Assembly: GCF_001941625.1 (NCBI RefSeq)
Contig: NZ_CP016076.1
Span: 1-64,000 of the forward strand
Source of the DNA: Actinoalloteichus fjordicus
GTDB taxonomy: Bacteria; Actinomycetota; Actinomycetes; Mycobacteriales; Pseudonocardiaceae
Direction of reading: 5' to 3'
Length of the DNA: 64,000 nucleotides
Shown: positions 1 through 13,496 of the stretch, piece by piece
How positions within the stretch are numbered: position 1 is the stretch's first letter
How the letters are laid out: each line of letters begins with the position of its first letter
Made by a program: the position numbers and the translations under genes
Notes under the pieces: model-generated
Told to the model about the DNA's origin: nothing
What the model saw: only the letters and a program-made list of their open reading frames with translations
Databases searched by the model: none

Positions 1-1974
1 GTGGCCGACCACCAGGCCGATCTCGGCGTCGTCTGGAATCAGGTGGTGCAGGAGCTCTCATCCAGCACCCTCTCCCCGTTGCACCGTGCGTGGATTCGGG
101 ATACAAGGCCGATCGGTCTTCTGGACGGGGTCGCGATTCTCGCCGCGCCGAGTGAATTCGCCAAGGACGCGCTCGAGCGGACCCTTCGAGTCCCGATCTC
201 CGACGCGCTCTCCCGCTATCTCGACAGACAGGTCACGCTGGCGGTCAAGGTCGATGAGATCAGACCGCAGTCGTTCTCGCCGCCGCAGCCGGACCAGCTC
301 GCCTCCGAGGCCCCGACACCGCCGCAGGGATTCGAACGGCCGATCGTCGATCAAGCCGAGCTGCCCGACTGGGACCGCCCTGCGCCACTCCCTCCGTCGA
401 TGGCCTGGACGCCGCCGCCGAGCAGATTCGCGGCAGGACCGGGCTACGGCCCCGGCAGAGGTCAGGGCGAGCCGCCGCCGAGACTCGACGGACCGGGCAG
501 ACCGCCGCACTTCGAGACTCTCCCGTTCGAGCCGCTCCCCTTCGACCGGCCGTCGTTCGACGGCGGCTATGAACAGCGTGACTTCGAGAAGCGCGAGTTC
601 GACCAGCGCGATTACGAGCCACGCGACTTCGAGAAGAGCCGAGCCGAGCACACCGGGCCGCTGCCCGCCCTCGACGCCGTCCTGGCCACCGGGGTCGTCC
701 CGAACGAGGACGGCATCGAGCCGGATGTCGCAGTCCTGGATTCCGTCGGCGCGGCCGAGGACGTCGACGACGAGCAGGACTCGTTCCCGGACCCGGCCGA
801 GGGCCGGGTCGCCTTCGGCGGCCAGTCCCAGCCCCCGGCGCACCATGGCCCGCCGAACACCGGGCAGTCCGCGGGCGTGAGCCAGGCGCACGGGCAGTTC
901 GAGGCCTACACCGCGCCGCGACACGGGCCGCCCAGCTCGCAGACCAGGCTGAACGCCAAGTACAACTTCGACACCTTCGTCATCGGCGCGTCCAACCGCT
1001 TCGCGCACGCCGCGGCCGTCGCGGTCGCAGAGGCCCCGGCCCGCGCCTACAACCCGTTGTTCATCTGGGGTGAGTCGGGCCTGGGCAAGACCCACCTGCT
1101 GCACGCGGTCGGGCACTATGCGCAGCGGCTCTTTCCGGGGATGCGGGTTCGGTATGTCTCCACCGAGGAGTTCACCAACGACTTCATCAACTCGCTGCGT
1201 GACGACAGGAAGGTGGCCTTCCAGCGCCGCTACCGGGACGTCGACGTGCTGTTGGTGGACGACATCCAGTTCCTGGAGGGCAAGGAGGGAACTCAGGAGG
1301 AGTTCTTCCACACCTTCAACACGCTGCACAATTCGAACAAGCAGATCGTGGTGTCCTCGGATCGACCGCCGAAACGGCTGGAGACCCTGGAGGACCGGCT
1401 GCGCACCCGCTTCGAGTGGGGTCTGATCACCGACATCCAGCCGCCGGAGCTGGAGACGCGGATCGCGATCCTGCGGAAGAAGGCTGCCCAGGATCGACTC
1501 GCGGCCCCCGCGGAGGTGCTGGAGTTCATCGCGGCCCGGATCGAGCGCAACATCCGGGAGCTGGAGGGCGCCCTGATCAGGGTCACGGCCTTCGCGTCGC
1601 TCAACCGCCAGCCGGTGGACGTCCAGCTCGCCGAGATCGTGCTGCGTGACCTGATCCCGGACTCGCATGCTCCGGAGATCACGGCGTCGACGATCATGGC
1701 GGTGACCGCCACCTTCTTCAACGTCGGGATAGACGATCTCTCAGGTCCGGGGAAGACCAAGGCGTTGGCGCAGGCCAGGCAGATCGCCATGTACCTGTGT
1801 CGAGAGCTGACCGACCTCTCGCTGCCGAAGATCGGGCAGACCTTCGGCGGACGCGACCACACCACGGTCATGCACGCAAACAAGAAGATCCGTAAGGAGA
1901 TGGCCGAGCGCCGTCGTATCTACGACCAGGTGCAGGAGCTGACCTCCCGGATCAAGCAGCGCGCCAGGAGCTGA
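1..1974 (+). CDS. dnaA: Chromosomal replication initiator DnaA
   Basis: DnaA binds DnaA boxes at oriC, opens the duplex and loads the helicase. The 657-residue protein starts with GTG at base 1. Residues 1-90 are domain I. Residues about 90-320 are a long Pro/Gly/Asp-rich linker with FEKR/FDQRD-like repeats. The AAA+ domain follows, with Walker A GESGLGKT at 357-364 and Walker B LLVDDIQF. Domain IV carries the DnaA signature GGRDHTT at 616-622. E. coli DnaA is about 467 residues; the extra length is all in the linker, as in Streptomyces. The window begins exactly at the start codon, so its promoter lies outside. oriC follows directly. Confidence 0.99.
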   Translation: MADHQADLGVVWNQVVQELSSSTLSPLHRAWIRDTRPIGLLDGVAILAAPSEFAKDALERTLRVPISDALSRYLDRQVTLAVKVDEIRPQSFSPPQPDQLASEAPTPPQGFERPIVDQAELPDWDRPAPLPPSMAWTPPPSRFAAGPGYGPGRGQGEPPPRLDGPGRPPHFETLPFEPLPFDRPSFDGGYEQRDFEKREFDQRDYEPRDFEKSRAEHTGPLPALDAVLATGVVPNEDGIEPDVAVLDSVGAAEDVDDEQDSFPDPAEGRVAFGGQSQPPAHHGPPNTGQSAGVSQAHGQFEAYTAPRHGPPSSQTRLNAKYNFDTFVIGASNRFAHAAAVAVAEAPARAYNPLFIWGESGLGKTHLLHAVGHYAQRLFPGMRVRYVSTEEFTNDFINSLRDDRKVAFQRRYRDVDVLLVDDIQFLEGKEGTQEEFFHTFNTLHNSNKQIVVSSDRPPKRLETLEDRLRTRFEWGLITDIQPPELETRIAILRKKAAQDRLAAPAEVLEFIAARIERNIRELEGALIRVTAFASLNRQPVDVQLAEIVLRDLIPDSHAPEITASTIMAVTATFFNVGIDDLSGPGKTKALAQARQIAMYLCRELTDLSLPKIGQTFGGRDHTTVMHANKKIRKEMAERRRIYDQVQELTSRIKQRARS

Positions 1975-2931
1975 CCGGGCGGTCTGCTCGCACCACTCGC
2001 ACCACTCGCACCACTCGCACCACTCGCACCACCCCTCACCGACTCGACTGCGTACCGACTCGGGCCCTGTCCCGACCACTCGGTGAGACGCATCGTCGCG
2101 ACTCGCCACAGGCGATCGCAGACGGTGTGCCCCTGCGGTCGCTGAGCCCGGTACTGCCTTCGCCGTCGCGCGGCGGACGGCCACCGCCAGGCGGCTCGGC
2201 CGCCACAGTGCCGCCGGCGCCGCCGTCGTGGCGGGCGCCCGGCCCGGCGAGGTGTTGCTGCCGAGGCCGTTTCCTCGGCCTGACCCCTTCGCGGCGGCCG
2301 ATATTTTCCCGTCCCGTGGAGGCCGACGGGCCGCATCCTGCCCAGAAAAGCCTCGGATTAGAGTTGTCCACAGCCCCGATCGGGCGAGATCCACGCCACT
2401 TCCTACCTGTGTAGTGCCTGGGTACAACCACCCCCAGATCTGGGGATGGAAATGTGCACAACTCGGCTCGACTGTGGACGGATCGCGGGGGTCGCCGAGT
2501 TGTCCACCGAGCGGCCAAGTTGTCCACCGACTGATCCACTGGTTCGCACACAGGGGTGCACGGACGGTGAGCAGCCAAAACAAGGGTTATCCCCAGTATC
2601 CACAGCCCTTACTACTATCCCTGTCTTTTTCTCCTTAGAGAGAAGGTGAAGAAAAACAGGGGGTGGGGACAGCTCGCCGAACCACAGTCCGAGAAACCTC
2701 CGTCAGCGCCGGCCCGTGTCACACCCGAGGTCGGGGAGGCTCTACGGTGGTGACCCTGCTCGGGGTCGTCTCCGTCTGGGATTGCCCCGTCTCCTCGCCC
2801 GGTCGAGCCTGACCATCGACGATGGCCCGCCCGGTGAGCAGCGTCAGCGAGCCCGGTACGACGTCGATGCTGTTTGACCTGGTCAAGCTCGGTCGGCTGC
2901 CCAAGATCGCAGCGGCCTGAAAGGACGCCTG
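1975..2931. other. oriC region between dnaA and dnaN with DnaA boxes
   Basis: This 957-bp non-coding interval between dnaA and dnaN is the expected actinobacterial origin. Boxes of the TTGTCCACA/TTATCCACA type are visible at 2364-2372 (exact TTGTCCACA), 2453-2461 (reverse, TTGTGCACA), 2500-2508 and 2520-2528 (both TTGTCCACC), 2587-2595 (TTATCCCCA) and 2596-2604 (GTATCCACA). A palindrome CCCCAGATCTGGGG lies at 2432-2445. A pyrimidine-rich, relatively AT-rich run at about 2605-2665 follows the last boxes and is a candidate unwinding element. Box positions come from reading the sequence; the origin role is inferred from family knowledge and context. Confidence 0.9.
1987..2031. repeat. Five tandem copies of a 9-bp repeat
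   Basis: Five exact copies of CTCGCACCA run from 1987 to 2031, starting 13 bases after the dnaA stop codon. They do not resemble DnaA boxes. Slippage-prone microsatellite is the simplest reading; a role as spacer or binding array at the origin cannot be judged from sequence. Confidence 0.9.
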
Positions 2932-4101
2932 ATGAAGATCCGAGTCGAGCGTGACGGTCTCGCCGATGCCGTCGCCTGGGTTGCCCGGAGCCTGCCCTCC
3001 CGCCCGCCGATCCCGGTGCTGGGCGGTGTCCTGCTCGACGCAGGGCAGGAGCACGGCGACGACTCTTCGGAGGGGACCGGCGGCGAGGGGGCCGAGCGCA
3101 CCCTGACGGTCTCCGGCTTCGACTACGAGGTCTCCGCTCAGGTGGGAGTGCCCGCCACCGTCGTCACGCCGGGCCGGACGCTCGTATCCGGTCGGCTGCT
3201 CGCCGACATCACCAAGGCGCTGCCGAACAAGCCGGTGGACATCACCGTCGACGGGTCCCGCGCCACCATCGCCTGCGGCAACTCCAAGTTCAGCCTGCCG
3301 ACCATGCCGGTCGAGGACTATCCGCAGCTGCCGGCGATGCCGGGACTCGCGGGCAGCGTGCTGGGCGAGACCTTCGGCGAAGCCGTCGCGCAGGTCGCCG
3401 TCGCGGCCGGGCGAGACGACACCCTGCCGATGCTGACCGGCGTCCGGGTCGAGATCCAGTCGAACCGGATGACCATGGTGGCCACCGACCGCTTCCGGCT
3501 CGCGGTGCGTGACTTCACCTGGGAGTCCAGCGACGAGGCCATCGACACGTCCGTACTCGTGCCTGCCAGGACGCTCGCCGAGGCGGCGAAGACGCTCGGC
3601 GGCGCGGGCAACAAGGTCGAACTCTCTCTCGCCTCGGGCGACGGGCTCCTCGGCCTGGCGGGCGCGGGCCGTCGCACCACCACGCGGCTGCTGGACGCCG
3701 ACTTCCCGAAGTACCGGCAGCTGCTGCCCGACGAGCACAACACCAGCGCCATCGTCGAGGTCGCACCGCTGGTCGAGGCGATCAAGCGCGTGTCCCTCGT
3801 CGCCGAGCGCGGCACCCAGGTCCGATTGGAGTTCGGCGAGTCGAGCCTGCGGCTGACGGCGGGCGGCGACGATGAGGGCAGCGCCGAGGAGGCGCTGCCG
3901 ATCCAGCTCGACGGCGAACCGCTGACGATCGCCTTCAACCCCGGTTACCTGCTCGACGGGCTCGGCGTGCTGCGCACCGACCGTGCCCACCTCTCCTTCA
4001 CCGTGCCCACCCGGCCCGCGCTGATCAAGCCGGTGAACGACGAGGGCGGGGTCATCGAGGGCTACCTGTACCTGTTGATGCCGGTGCGGCTGCCCGGTTG
4101 A
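2932..4101 (+). CDS. dnaN: DNA polymerase III sliding clamp (beta subunit)
   Basis: The ring-shaped processivity clamp holds DNA polymerase III on DNA and docks other replication and repair proteins. The product is 389 residues, the usual size for actinobacteria. It opens with [10 protein letters not shown] and ends with [10 protein letters not shown], the conserved C-terminal strand of the clamp. An acidic Gly-rich insertion lies at about residues 37-60, a variable loop in this family. ATG at 2932 is chosen because it matches the family N-terminus. It lies just after oriC, as in nearly all actinobacteria. Confidence 0.98.
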   Translation: MKIRVERDGLADAVAWVARSLPSRPPIPVLGGVLLDAGQEHGDDSSEGTGGEGAERTLTVSGFDYEVSAQVGVPATVVTPGRTLVSGRLLADITKALPNKPVDITVDGSRATIACGNSKFSLPTMPVEDYPQLPAMPGLAGSVLGETFGEAVAQVAVAAGRDDTLPMLTGVRVEIQSNRMTMVATDRFRLAVRDFTWESSDEAIDTSVLVPARTLAEAAKTLGGAGNKVELSLASGDGLLGLAGAGRRTTTRLLDADFPKYRQLLPDEHNTSAIVEVAPLVEAIKRVSLVAERGTQVRLEFGESSLRLTAGGDDEGSAEEALPIQLDGEPLTIAFNPGYLLDGLGVLRTDRAHLSFTVPTRPALIKPVNDEGGVIEGYLYLLMPVRLPG

Positions 4102-4153
4102 TTCGCTCCGAACTCACCAATCGTCAAGGCTTCGTCGGCAGGGGAGGACGTCG

Positions 4154-5074
4154 TTGAGGATCGGACTGGTCGGTCTCGGCAGGATGGGCTTCAACATGCG
4201 CGAGCGCCTGCGCCGTGCTGGGCATGAGGTCATCGGTTACGACCGAGATCCGCAGATCAGGGACGTCGGCGGGCTCGCGGAGCTGGTAGGTGAGCTGACG
4301 GGGCCTCGAATCGTGTGGCTGATGGTTCCCGCAGGCGATCCGACCCGCGACACCGTGGCGGAGCTTGCCGAGCTTCTCTCGCCCGGCGACCTGATCATCG
4401 AGGGCGGCAACTCGCGCTACACCGATGACCAGCAGCACGCGACGGTGCTGGCCGAGCACGGCGTCGGGTACCTGGACTGCGGGGTGTCCGGCGGCGTCTG
4501 GGGCCTGGAGGTCGGGTACGGTCTGATGGTGGGCGGCGACGCCGAACTGGTCGAGCGGGCGATGCCGATCTTCGACGCGCTGCGCCCCGAGGGCCCGCGC
4601 GACGAGGGCTTTGCGCACGCGGGCGGGGTCGGCGCGGGCCATTACGCGAAGATGGTCCACAACGGTATCGAGTACGGCCTGATGCAGGCCTATGCGGAGG
4701 GCTTCGAGCTGCTCGACGCCTCCGACGTCGTGACCGACGTGCCTGCGGTGCTCAAGGCGTGGAGCCGGGGCACCGTCGTGCGGTCCTGGCTGCTCGACCT
4801 GCTGATCAAGGCCCTGGACTCCGATCCGGAACTCGACGACCTGCGTGGATACGTCGAGGACTCCGGCGAGGGCCGGTGGACGGTCGAGGAGGCAATCAAC
4901 CACGCCGTCCCGGCGCCGGTGATCTCGGCCGCGCTGTTCGCCCGATTCGCCTCCCGCCAGTCCGACTCGCCCGCCATGCGGGCCGTCGCGGCGCTGCGGA
5001 ACCAGTTCGGCGGACACGCGGTGCAGCATGCGGGTCCGTCCTCCGGCACCGGTCGGGTGTCCGAAGGCACGTGA
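4154..5074 (+). CDS. gnd: 6-phosphogluconate dehydrogenase, decarboxylating (short form)
   Basis: It oxidises 6-phosphogluconate to ribulose 5-phosphate and CO2 in the pentose phosphate pathway. The protein is 306 residues, the short GntZ/YqeC-type form rather than the 470-residue form. A Rossmann motif GLGRMGFNM sits at the N-terminus, the substrate motif CGVSGGVWGLE follows in the middle, and the catalytic region GHYAKMVHNGIEYG comes after it. The start is TTG at 4154 with GGGGAGG about 8 bases upstream; no better in-frame ATG exists. Its place between dnaN and recF is conserved in many actinobacteria. Confidence 0.95.
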   Translation: MRIGLVGLGRMGFNMRERLRRAGHEVIGYDRDPQIRDVGGLAELVGELTGPRIVWLMVPAGDPTRDTVAELAELLSPGDLIIEGGNSRYTDDQQHATVLAEHGVGYLDCGVSGGVWGLEVGYGLMVGGDAELVERAMPIFDALRPEGPRDEGFAHAGGVGAGHYAKMVHNGIEYGLMQAYAEGFELLDASDVVTDVPAVLKAWSRGTVVRSWLLDLLIKALDSDPELDDLRGYVEDSGEGRWTVEEAINHAVPAPVISAALFARFASRQSDSPAMRAVAALRNQFGGHAVQHAGPSSGTGRVSEGT

Positions 5075-5080
5075 GTCGGC

Positions 5081-5106
5081 GGCGCGGCGGAGATCTCCGC
5101 CGCGCC
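5081..5106. terminator. Palindromic terminator after gnd
   Basis: A perfect 26-bp palindrome (GGCGCGGCGGAGA and its complement) begins 7 bases after the gnd stop. The RNA can fold as an 11-bp stem with a 4-base loop. There is no U tract, which is common for actinobacterial terminators. Confidence 0.6.
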
Positions 5107-5260
5107 TATGCCCGCGGCCTGCAGGCAGGTCTTCTCCCCGACCTGCGATCCACCGCCGGCGTGTCCGACGCGGCGTACACCCGCGGTCGAATCTCGCCAC
5201 AGCCCGCCCGACACCCTGCGAGCTGATCGCCTTCGGCGGTCGCGTGGACTGACGGAGCTC

Positions 5261-6418
5261 ATGCATCTACGCCATCTTCAAGTCACCGACTTCCGCTCGT
5301 GGCCGCAGCTCGACCTGGCCTTGGAGCCGGGCCCGATCGTCCTGGTCGGCGCCAACGGGCAGGGCAAGACCAACCTCATCGAGGCGGTCGGCTACCTGTC
5401 GACGCTCGGCTCGCATCGGGTCGCCCTCGACGCGCCGCTGGTGCGGCAGGGTTCGGACCGGGCCGTGGTACGCGGCGCGGTGGTCAACGAGGGTCGTGAG
5501 CTGCTGGTCGAGGTCGAGATCGCGCCGGGCCGGGCGAATCGCGCCAGGGTGAACCGGGCGCCGGTCTCGCGCCCGAGGGACGTGCTGGGAATTCTGCGGA
5601 CGGTGTTGTTCGCACCGGAGGACCTCAGCCTGGTGCGGGGCGACCCGGCTGACCGCAGGCGGCTGCTCGACGAGCTGCTCACCGCGCGCCTGCCGCGCTA
5701 TGCGGGGGTGCGGGCGGACTATGACAAGGTCTTGCGGCAGCGCAGCGCCCTGCTGAAGTCGGCAGGCGCACTGCGTCGCAGCAGTCGGTCGCGACGGGAC
5801 GGACCGGAGCCGCACGGAGACGAGGTCGCGACCCTGGACGTCTGGGACGCGCGGCTCGCACACTTCGGCGCCCTGCTGCTGGCAGGCCGGGTGGAGCTGG
5901 TCCGAGAGCTGGCACCTCGGGTGGCACTCGCCTACGCCCAGGTCGCCCCGGAGTCGAGGGAGGCCTCCCTGCGTTATCGCTGCTCGGTGGAGGGCCTGGC
6001 GCCTGCCGGTCGCTCGGTCGCCGAGCTGGAGGAGACGCTGCTCGCCGAGTTGAAGCGGGTCCGGAACCGGGAGCTCGAGCGCGGTGTCTGCCTGGTGGGC
6101 CCGCATCGGGACGAGCTGGAACTCGCTCTCGGCGAGTTGCCTGCGAAGGGATACGCCAGTCACGGAGAATCGTGGTCCTTCGCGCTGGCACTGCGGTTGG
6201 GCGCCTATGAACTCCTGCGATCCGACGGTGGTGAGCCGGTGCTGTTGCTGGACGACGTGTTCGCCGAACTCGACGAACGGCGGCGAGGACGACTGGCGGA
6301 GGTGGCGGCAGAGGCGGAGCAGGTGCTCATCACTGCAGCGGTGGCGGCGGACGTGCCGCCGGAGTTGGCCGGGGTTCGATACCAGGTGCGAGACGGCGAG
6401 GCGCGACGTGACGACTGA
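5261..6418 (+). CDS. recF: DNA replication/repair protein RecF
   Basis: RecF is an SMC-like ATPase that helps load RecA at single-strand gaps and stalled forks. The protein is 385 residues when started at ATG 5261 ([14 protein letters not shown]), the conserved RecF N-terminus; GGAG lies 6 bases upstream. The open frame extends farther upstream, but that part shows no family similarity. Walker A GANGQGKT is near residue 31, the signature region [15 protein letters not shown] is near 300, and Walker [14 protein letters not shown] follows. The last 11 bases overlap the start of the next gene, which suggests translational coupling. Confidence 0.97.
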   Translation: MHLRHLQVTDFRSWPQLDLALEPGPIVLVGANGQGKTNLIEAVGYLSTLGSHRVALDAPLVRQGSDRAVVRGAVVNEGRELLVEVEIAPGRANRARVNRAPVSRPRDVLGILRTVLFAPEDLSLVRGDPADRRRLLDELLTARLPRYAGVRADYDKVLRQRSALLKSAGALRRSSRSRRDGPEPHGDEVATLDVWDARLAHFGALLLAGRVELVRELAPRVALAYAQVAPESREASLRYRCSVEGLAPAGRSVAELEETLLAELKRVRNRELERGVCLVGPHRDELELALGELPAKGYASHGESWSFALALRLGAYELLRSDGGEPVLLLDDVFAELDERRRGRLAEVAAEAEQVLITAAVAADVPPELAGVRYQVRDGEARRDD

Positions 6419-7112
6419 CCGACCACGAGACCAGTCTCGGCCGCGCCGACCACATGGTGTGGGTGATCTAGGTCCGACTACCCCCATATCTGGGGATAAC
6501 CCTGTGGATGGTGTGGATAACTCACGTTGGGGCGCCGACGCGGCGAGCCGATCAGCCCACCGGCCCGTGCCCGGCGTCACATCCGCTGGTTCCCTGCCGG
6601 ACGCGGCCGCTCCCCGAGGTGCGGACCTGGCGCGCGCCACTCTCGCCGCCGCGCGGGCAGCGGCCAAGGCCAAGGGACGTGCACCCGGGCAGCAGACGGC
6701 CAGGCGGGGGGTGCGCACCGGGCGACGGCGGACGTGGTCCGGCCCGCGCCCCGACGATCGCGATCCGCAGCTGCTCGGCAGACTCGCCTCCCGCATCGCG
6801 GTGGAGCGAGGCTGGTCGGAGAGCCTCGCTGGCGGGTCGGTCTTCGGCAGGTGGGCGCGGCTGGTGGGGGAGGACGTCGCCGAGCACAGCACGCCGGTCG
6901 CGCTGCGGGACGGCGAGCTGACCGTGCAGGCCGACTCGACGGCATGGGCGACGCAGCTTCGGCTGCTGCAACGACAGCTGCTCGCGCGCATCGGAACCGG
7001 CGCCGGTCCCGGCGTCGTCCGCCGCCTGAAGGTCCAGGGGCCTGCCGCACCGAGCTGGCGATACGGCCCGAGGCACGTTTCAGGGCGTGGCCCGAGGGAC
7101 ACCTACGGCTGA
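6408..7112 (+). CDS. dciA: DUF721 / DciA-family helicase loader-like protein
   Basis: DciA proteins help load the replicative helicase DnaB in bacteria without DnaC. The 234-residue product has the typical actinobacterial layout: a variable N-terminus, a basic Ala-rich helix, then the DUF721 core with [24 protein letters not shown] and [13 protein letters not shown], ending [15 protein letters not shown] as in mycobacterial homologues. GTG at 6408 gives an 11-base overlap with recF. Codons about 28-38 are made of DnaA-box sequence (see the separate feature). recF-dciA-gyrB order is conserved. Confidence 0.93.
   Translation: MTTDRPRDQSRPRRPHGVGDLGPTTPISGDNPVDGVDNSRWGADAASRSAHRPVPGVTSAGSLPDAAAPRGADLARATLAAARAAAKAKGRAPGQQTARRGVRTGRRRTWSGPRPDDRDPQLLGRLASRIAVERGWSESLAGGSVFGRWARLVGEDVAEHSTPVALRDGELTVQADSTAWATQLRLLQRQLLARIGTGAGPGVVRRLKVQGPAAPSWRYGPRHVSGRGPRDTYG
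6481..6520. promoter_or_regulatory. DnaA-box cluster inside the dciA 5' end
   Basis: Three DnaA-box-like 9-mers lie in the same orientation: TGGGGATAA at 6491-6499, TGTGGATGG at 6503-6511, and TGTGGATAA at 6512-6520. The last is the exact reverse of TTATCCACA. Just upstream, 6481-6497 repeats the oriC sequence at 2431-2447 with one mismatch. The cluster is in coding sequence. Binding could titrate DnaA or regulate dciA/gyrB; this is inference. Confidence 0.65.
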
Positions 7113-9538
<2,426 letters not shown>

Positions 9539-9587
9539 GCCGTCGCAGCCGGAAGACAACGCATACGTCCCCACACGAAGGACTTCA

Positions 9588-12140
9588 ATGACCGAGACCC
9601 TGCCGCCGGAGGGCGACCGCATCGAGCTGGTCGACATCCAGCAGGAGATGCAGCGCTCCTACATCGACTATGCGATGAGCGTCATCGTCGCCAGAGCGCT
9701 GCCCGACGTGCGCGACGGGCTCAAGCCGGTGCATCGTCGGGTGCTCTACGCCATGTACGACTCCGGCTACCGGCCGGATCGGGGTTACGTCAAGTGCTCA
9801 CGCGTGGTGGGCGACGTGATGGGCAACTACCACCCGCATGGCGACTCGTCGATCTACGACGCCCTTGTTCGACTCGCTCAGTCGTGGTCGATGCGGCATC
9901 CGCTGATCGACGGACAGGGCAACTTCGGCTCTCCCGGCAACGACCCGGCTGCCGCGATGCGGTACACCGAGAGCAGGCTCACGCCGTTGGCCATGCAGAT
10001 GCTGGCCGACATCGACGAGGAGACCGTCGACTTCTCGGACAACTACGACGGCCGGACGCAGGAGCCGGACGTCCTGCCTGCTCGAGTGCCGAACCTGCTG
10101 GTCAACGGCGGCGGCGGCATCGCCGTCGGCATGGCGACCAACATCCCCCCGCACAACCTGCGGGAGGTCGCCGCAGGCGTCGTCTGGGCATTGGAGAACT
10201 GGGACGCCTCCGACGAGGAGACCCTGGCCGCGCTCATGCAGCGGATCAAGGGCCCCGACTTCCCCACCCACGGACTCGTCCTGGGCACCTCGGGCATCGA
10301 GGACGCCTACCGCACCGGCCGCGGCTCCATCCGGACGCGGGCCGTGGTGGAGATGGAGGAGGACGCCAAGGGGCGCGCCATCCTGATCGTCACCGAGCTG
10401 CCGTACCAGGTGAACCCGGACAACCTGGTCGAGAACATCGCCGCCCTGGTGCGCGACGGGAAGATCAGCGGCATCGCCGACATCGCCGACGAGTCCAACC
10501 AGCGGCGCGGCATGCGGATCGTGATCACGCTGAAGCGGGACGCGGTCGCCAAGGTGGTGCTGAACAACCTCTACAAGCACACCCAGCTGCAGACCTCCTT
10601 CGGCGTGAACATGCTGGCGCTGGTCGACGGCGTGCCGCGCACGCTGCGTCTCGACCAGGTCATCCGCCACTACGTGCGGCACCAGGTCGAGGTCATCGTC
10701 CGCCGGACGCGCTACCGGCTGCGCAAGGCCGAGGAGCGGGCCCACATCCTGCGTGGTCTGGTCAAGGCGCTCGACGCGCTGGACGAGGTCATCGCCCTCA
10801 TCCGCCGCTCGGACACTCCCGACATCGCGCGGACCGGGCTGATCGAGCTGCTCACGGTCGACGAGGTCCAGGCCAACGCGATCCTGGAGATGCAGCTCCG
10901 GAGGCTGGCGGCCCTCGAACGGCAGAAGATCGTCAACGAGCTCGCCGAGATCGAGCGGGAGATCGCCGACCTCCAGGACATCCTCGACCGGCCGGAGCGG
11001 CAGCGACGGATCATCCGGGACGAACTGATGGTCGTCGTCGACAAGCATGGCGAGGACCGTCGGACCAGGGTCATCCCCTATGACGGCGAGGTCGCCGTCG
11101 AGGACCTGATCGCGGTCGAGGACGTCGTGGTCACGATCACCCGGACGGGGTACGCGAAGCGCACCAGGACCGACCTCTACCGGGCGCAGAAGCGTGGCGG
11201 CAAGGGCGTGCAGGGCGCCGCGCTCAAGCAGGACGACATCGTGGCGCACTTCTTCGTGTGCTCGACCCACGACTGGATACTGTTCTTCACCAACAAGGGA
11301 CGGGTCTACCGCACCAGGGCGTTCGACCTGCCCGAGGCCAGCCGCAACGCGCGGGGACAGCATGTCGCCAACCTGCTCGCCTTCCAGCCGGACGAGCACA
11401 TCGCCCAGGTGATGCAGATCAAGGACTACACGGCTGCGCCCTACCTCACGCTCGCGACGAAGAAGGGCCTGGTCAAGAAGTCCAGGCTGTCCGACTTCGA
11501 CTCGAACCGGGCGGGTGGCCTCATCGGCGTCAACCTGCGGGACGACGACGAGCTGGTCGGTGCGGTGCTGTGCTCCGACGACGACGACCTGCTGCTGGTC
11601 TCGGCCGAGGGACAGTCGATCCGGTTCCACGCCACCGACGAGGTTTTGCGCCCGATGGGGCGGGCAACCTCAGGCGTGCTCGGGATGCGGTTCAACGAGG
11701 GCGACGAACTCCTGGCAATGGGCGTCGTGCGCGCCGACCGGTTCGTGCTGGTGGCGACGGACGGCGGCTATGCCAAGCGCACGCCCATCGACGACTACCC
11801 GGTGCAGGGTCGGGGTGGAAAGGGCGTGCTGACCATCCAGTACGACCGTAGGCGTGGCAGGCTTGTCGGTGCGCTCATCGTCGACCTGGAGGATGAGCTG
11901 TACGCCATCACCTCCACGGGCGGTGTGATCCGCACGACCGCCAAGGAGGTCAGGAAGGCAGGCAGGCAGACCAAGGGAGTCCGGCTGATGAACCTCGGCG
12001 ACGGCACCACCCTGCTCGCGGTCGCGCGCAATGCGGAAGAGGCCGCCGACCCGGACGCTGCGGGCGATGACTCGGCCAGACAGAGCCTGGTAGCCGGCTC
12101 CTCTGACCAGACTGCGTCGGCCGGGAAGGACCAGCCATGA
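9588..12140 (+). CDS. gyrA: DNA gyrase subunit A
   Basis: GyrA is the DNA-cleaving and wrapping subunit of gyrase. ATG 9588 gives 850 residues ([14 protein letters not shown]); an upstream in-frame start overlaps gyrB and is unlikely. The winged-helix region has [10 protein letters not shown]; Ser87 and Asp91 match E. coli Ser83 and Asp87, so the quinolone-determining residues look wild type, whereas mycobacteria have Ala at the first. Catalytic Tyr126 is in AMRYTES. The C-terminal beta-pinwheel contains the GyrA box QKRGGKG. The stop codon overlaps the next start by 4 bases. Confidence 0.99.
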   Translation: MTETLPPEGDRIELVDIQQEMQRSYIDYAMSVIVARALPDVRDGLKPVHRRVLYAMYDSGYRPDRGYVKCSRVVGDVMGNYHPHGDSSIYDALVRLAQSWSMRHPLIDGQGNFGSPGNDPAAAMRYTESRLTPLAMQMLADIDEETVDFSDNYDGRTQEPDVLPARVPNLLVNGGGGIAVGMATNIPPHNLREVAAGVVWALENWDASDEETLAALMQRIKGPDFPTHGLVLGTSGIEDAYRTGRGSIRTRAVVEMEEDAKGRAILIVTELPYQVNPDNLVENIAALVRDGKISGIADIADESNQRRGMRIVITLKRDAVAKVVLNNLYKHTQLQTSFGVNMLALVDGVPRTLRLDQVIRHYVRHQVEVIVRRTRYRLRKAEERAHILRGLVKALDALDEVIALIRRSDTPDIARTGLIELLTVDEVQANAILEMQLRRLAALERQKIVNELAEIEREIADLQDILDRPERQRRIIRDELMVVVDKHGEDRRTRVIPYDGEVAVEDLIAVEDVVVTITRTGYAKRTRTDLYRAQKRGGKGVQGAALKQDDIVAHFFVCSTHDWILFFTNKGRVYRTRAFDLPEASRNARGQHVANLLAFQPDEHIAQVMQIKDYTAAPYLTLATKKGLVKKSRLSDFDSNRAGGLIGVNLRDDDELVGAVLCSDDDDLLLVSAEGQSIRFHATDEVLRPMGRATSGVLGMRFNEGDELLAMGVVRADRFVLVATDGGYAKRTPIDDYPVQGRGGKGVLTIQYDRRRGRLVGALIVDLEDELYAITSTGGVIRTTAKEVRKAGRQTKGVRLMNLGDGTTLLAVARNAEEAADPDAAGDDSARQSLVAGSSDQTASAGKDQP

Positions 12141-13222
12141 GTTCGCCAGGCAACTCCGATTCGGCCTCCGGCACGGACCAACAGGCGCCGGACTCGGAGA
12201 AGACCTCTTTCATGACGACTCTGGACGCCAAGAACGCAGGCGACGACAAGGGTGCGAAAGCGGTCGCCGAGAAGCCGATCGCCGAGAAGCCGATCGCCGA
12301 GAAGCCGATCGCCGGGAAGACGATCGCCGGGAAGACGGGCGATCAGAAGACGGGCGACGAGAAGGCGAGTCCGGCGGCGTCCCCCGTCTCGACCGCCTCG
12401 GCCGAGGGCACCACCCCGGCGCCCCGGGCCGCAGGCACCGTCGGATCGGGGACGGGGTCGCCTGCGGGGAAGGACTCCTCGTCGGCGACCAAGTCCGAGT
12501 CGAGACCGGAGTCGCCACGAGCCGACACCCCGGCGGCCACCCCGCCGTGGCAGCGGACCACGGTGGCCGGGCAGCCCTCCGCTCAGTCCTCCACTCAGTC
12601 TCCTGACGCGATGAAGTCGTCCGGGTACGCTTCGAGTGGGGCACCCGCAGGCCCGTCCACGGGCGCGGGGGGAGGCGAGGCGACGACCATGACGCAACCC
12701 GTGGGCAGCGGTCAGCAACCCGGTGCCGGTCGCGGCGCCGTGACCTTCCCCGCAGGCAACGTTCGCACGCCAGGGCAGCCGCCGGGCGCCGCACCCGGAG
12801 TCCAGCCGCCGCAGGCGAGGCCTGCAGGCAGCGCGCCGAGCGGCGGCGGCCGTCGACCAGGGCGCGGACCTCGTCGGGCGAGCCTCCAGATCAAGCGCAT
12901 CGACCCCTGGTCGGTGCTCAAGCTCACCCTCGTGCTGTCGATGGCGATGTTCGTCGTCTGGCTGATCGCGGTCGGCGTGCTCTACGGCGTCCTCGACGGG
13001 ATGCAGGTGTGGGATCAGCTCAACGGCACCTACAACGACCTGGCGGGCGAGAGCGCGGACAGCGCGCTGATCAGCGCGGGTCGGGTGTTCGGCGTCGCGG
13101 CGATCATCGGCGCGGTGAACATCGTGCTCTTCACCGCGCTCGCCACCGTCGGCGCCTTCGTCTACAACGTGTCGGCGGATCTGGCAGGCGGCATCGAGGT
13201 CACGCTCTCCGAGCGCGACTGA
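12137..13222 (+). CDS. DUF3566 membrane protein downstream of gyrA
   Basis: The 361-residue protein matches the family of mycobacterial Rv0007 by position and C-terminal sequence. Function is unknown. Residues 1-250 are low-complexity and rich in Pro, Gly, Ala and Ser. The conserved DUF3566 core follows ([17 protein letters not shown]), with two membrane segments at about 266-288 and 318-342 and a conserved ending near [20 protein letters not shown] overlaps the gyrA stop (ATGA), so translation is probably coupled. Three exact copies of a 15-bp unit encoding AEKPI plus variants lie at 12266-12325. Confidence 0.9.
   Translation: MSSPGNSDSASGTDQQAPDSEKTSFMTTLDAKNAGDDKGAKAVAEKPIAEKPIAEKPIAGKTIAGKTGDQKTGDEKASPAASPVSTASAEGTTPAPRAAGTVGSGTGSPAGKDSSSATKSESRPESPRADTPAATPPWQRTTVAGQPSAQSSTQSPDAMKSSGYASSGAPAGPSTGAGGGEATTMTQPVGSGQQPGAGRGAVTFPAGNVRTPGQPPGAAPGVQPPQARPAGSAPSGGGRRPGRGPRRASLQIKRIDPWSVLKLTLVLSMAMFVVWLIAVGVLYGVLDGMQVWDQLNGTYNDLAGESADSALISAGRVFGVAAIIGAVNIVLFTALATVGAFVYNVSADLAGGIEVTLSERD
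12266..12325 (+). repeat. 15-bp tandem repeat in the DUF3566 gene
   Basis: Three exact copies of GCCGAGAAGCCGATC (12266-12310) are followed by a diverged copy (12311-12325). They encode AEKPI units in the disordered N-terminal part of the protein. In-frame 15-bp units allow expansion and contraction without breaking the gene. Confidence 0.85.
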
Positions 13223-13346
13223 TTCCCGTCCTTCGGAGTGCTCCCGGTGGCGTGATCAGCGACGATCCTGATCTCGCACCCCGGGCGAGCAGCCGGTTTG
13301 GGTGCGGTGGGAGGCGTACGGTAGTCTCTTCCCATCGCACCCACGG

Positions 13347-13420
13347 GGGCCTATAGCTCAGGCGGTTAGAGCGCTTCGCTGATAACGAAGAGGTCGGAGG
13401 TTCAAGTCCTCCTAGGCCCA
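13347..13420 (+). tRNA. tRNA-Ile (GAT)
   Basis: A complete 74-nt cloverleaf. Acceptor strand GGGCCTA at 13347-13353 pairs with TAGGCCC at 13413-13419, and the discriminator is A. The anticodon stem CTTCG/CGAAG encloses CTGATAA, giving anticodon GAT at 13381-13383. CCA is not encoded. The gene lies between gyrA/DUF3566 and tRNA-Ala, a conserved arrangement. Confidence 0.97.
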
Positions 13421-13496
13421 CTGCACATGATGATCTTCGATGAATCTCAGGCCCGATCGGGCCATTGTGCGCCACATTCTTAGGAGGCGATCAAAG

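Noticed and set aside
58-1668. 536-codon antisense ORF inside dnaA
   Set aside because: Mirror of a GC-rich gene; no motif, and dnaA is certain on the other strand. The same holds for long antisense ORFs in gyrB, gyrA, argS, the sortase and the BCCT gene.
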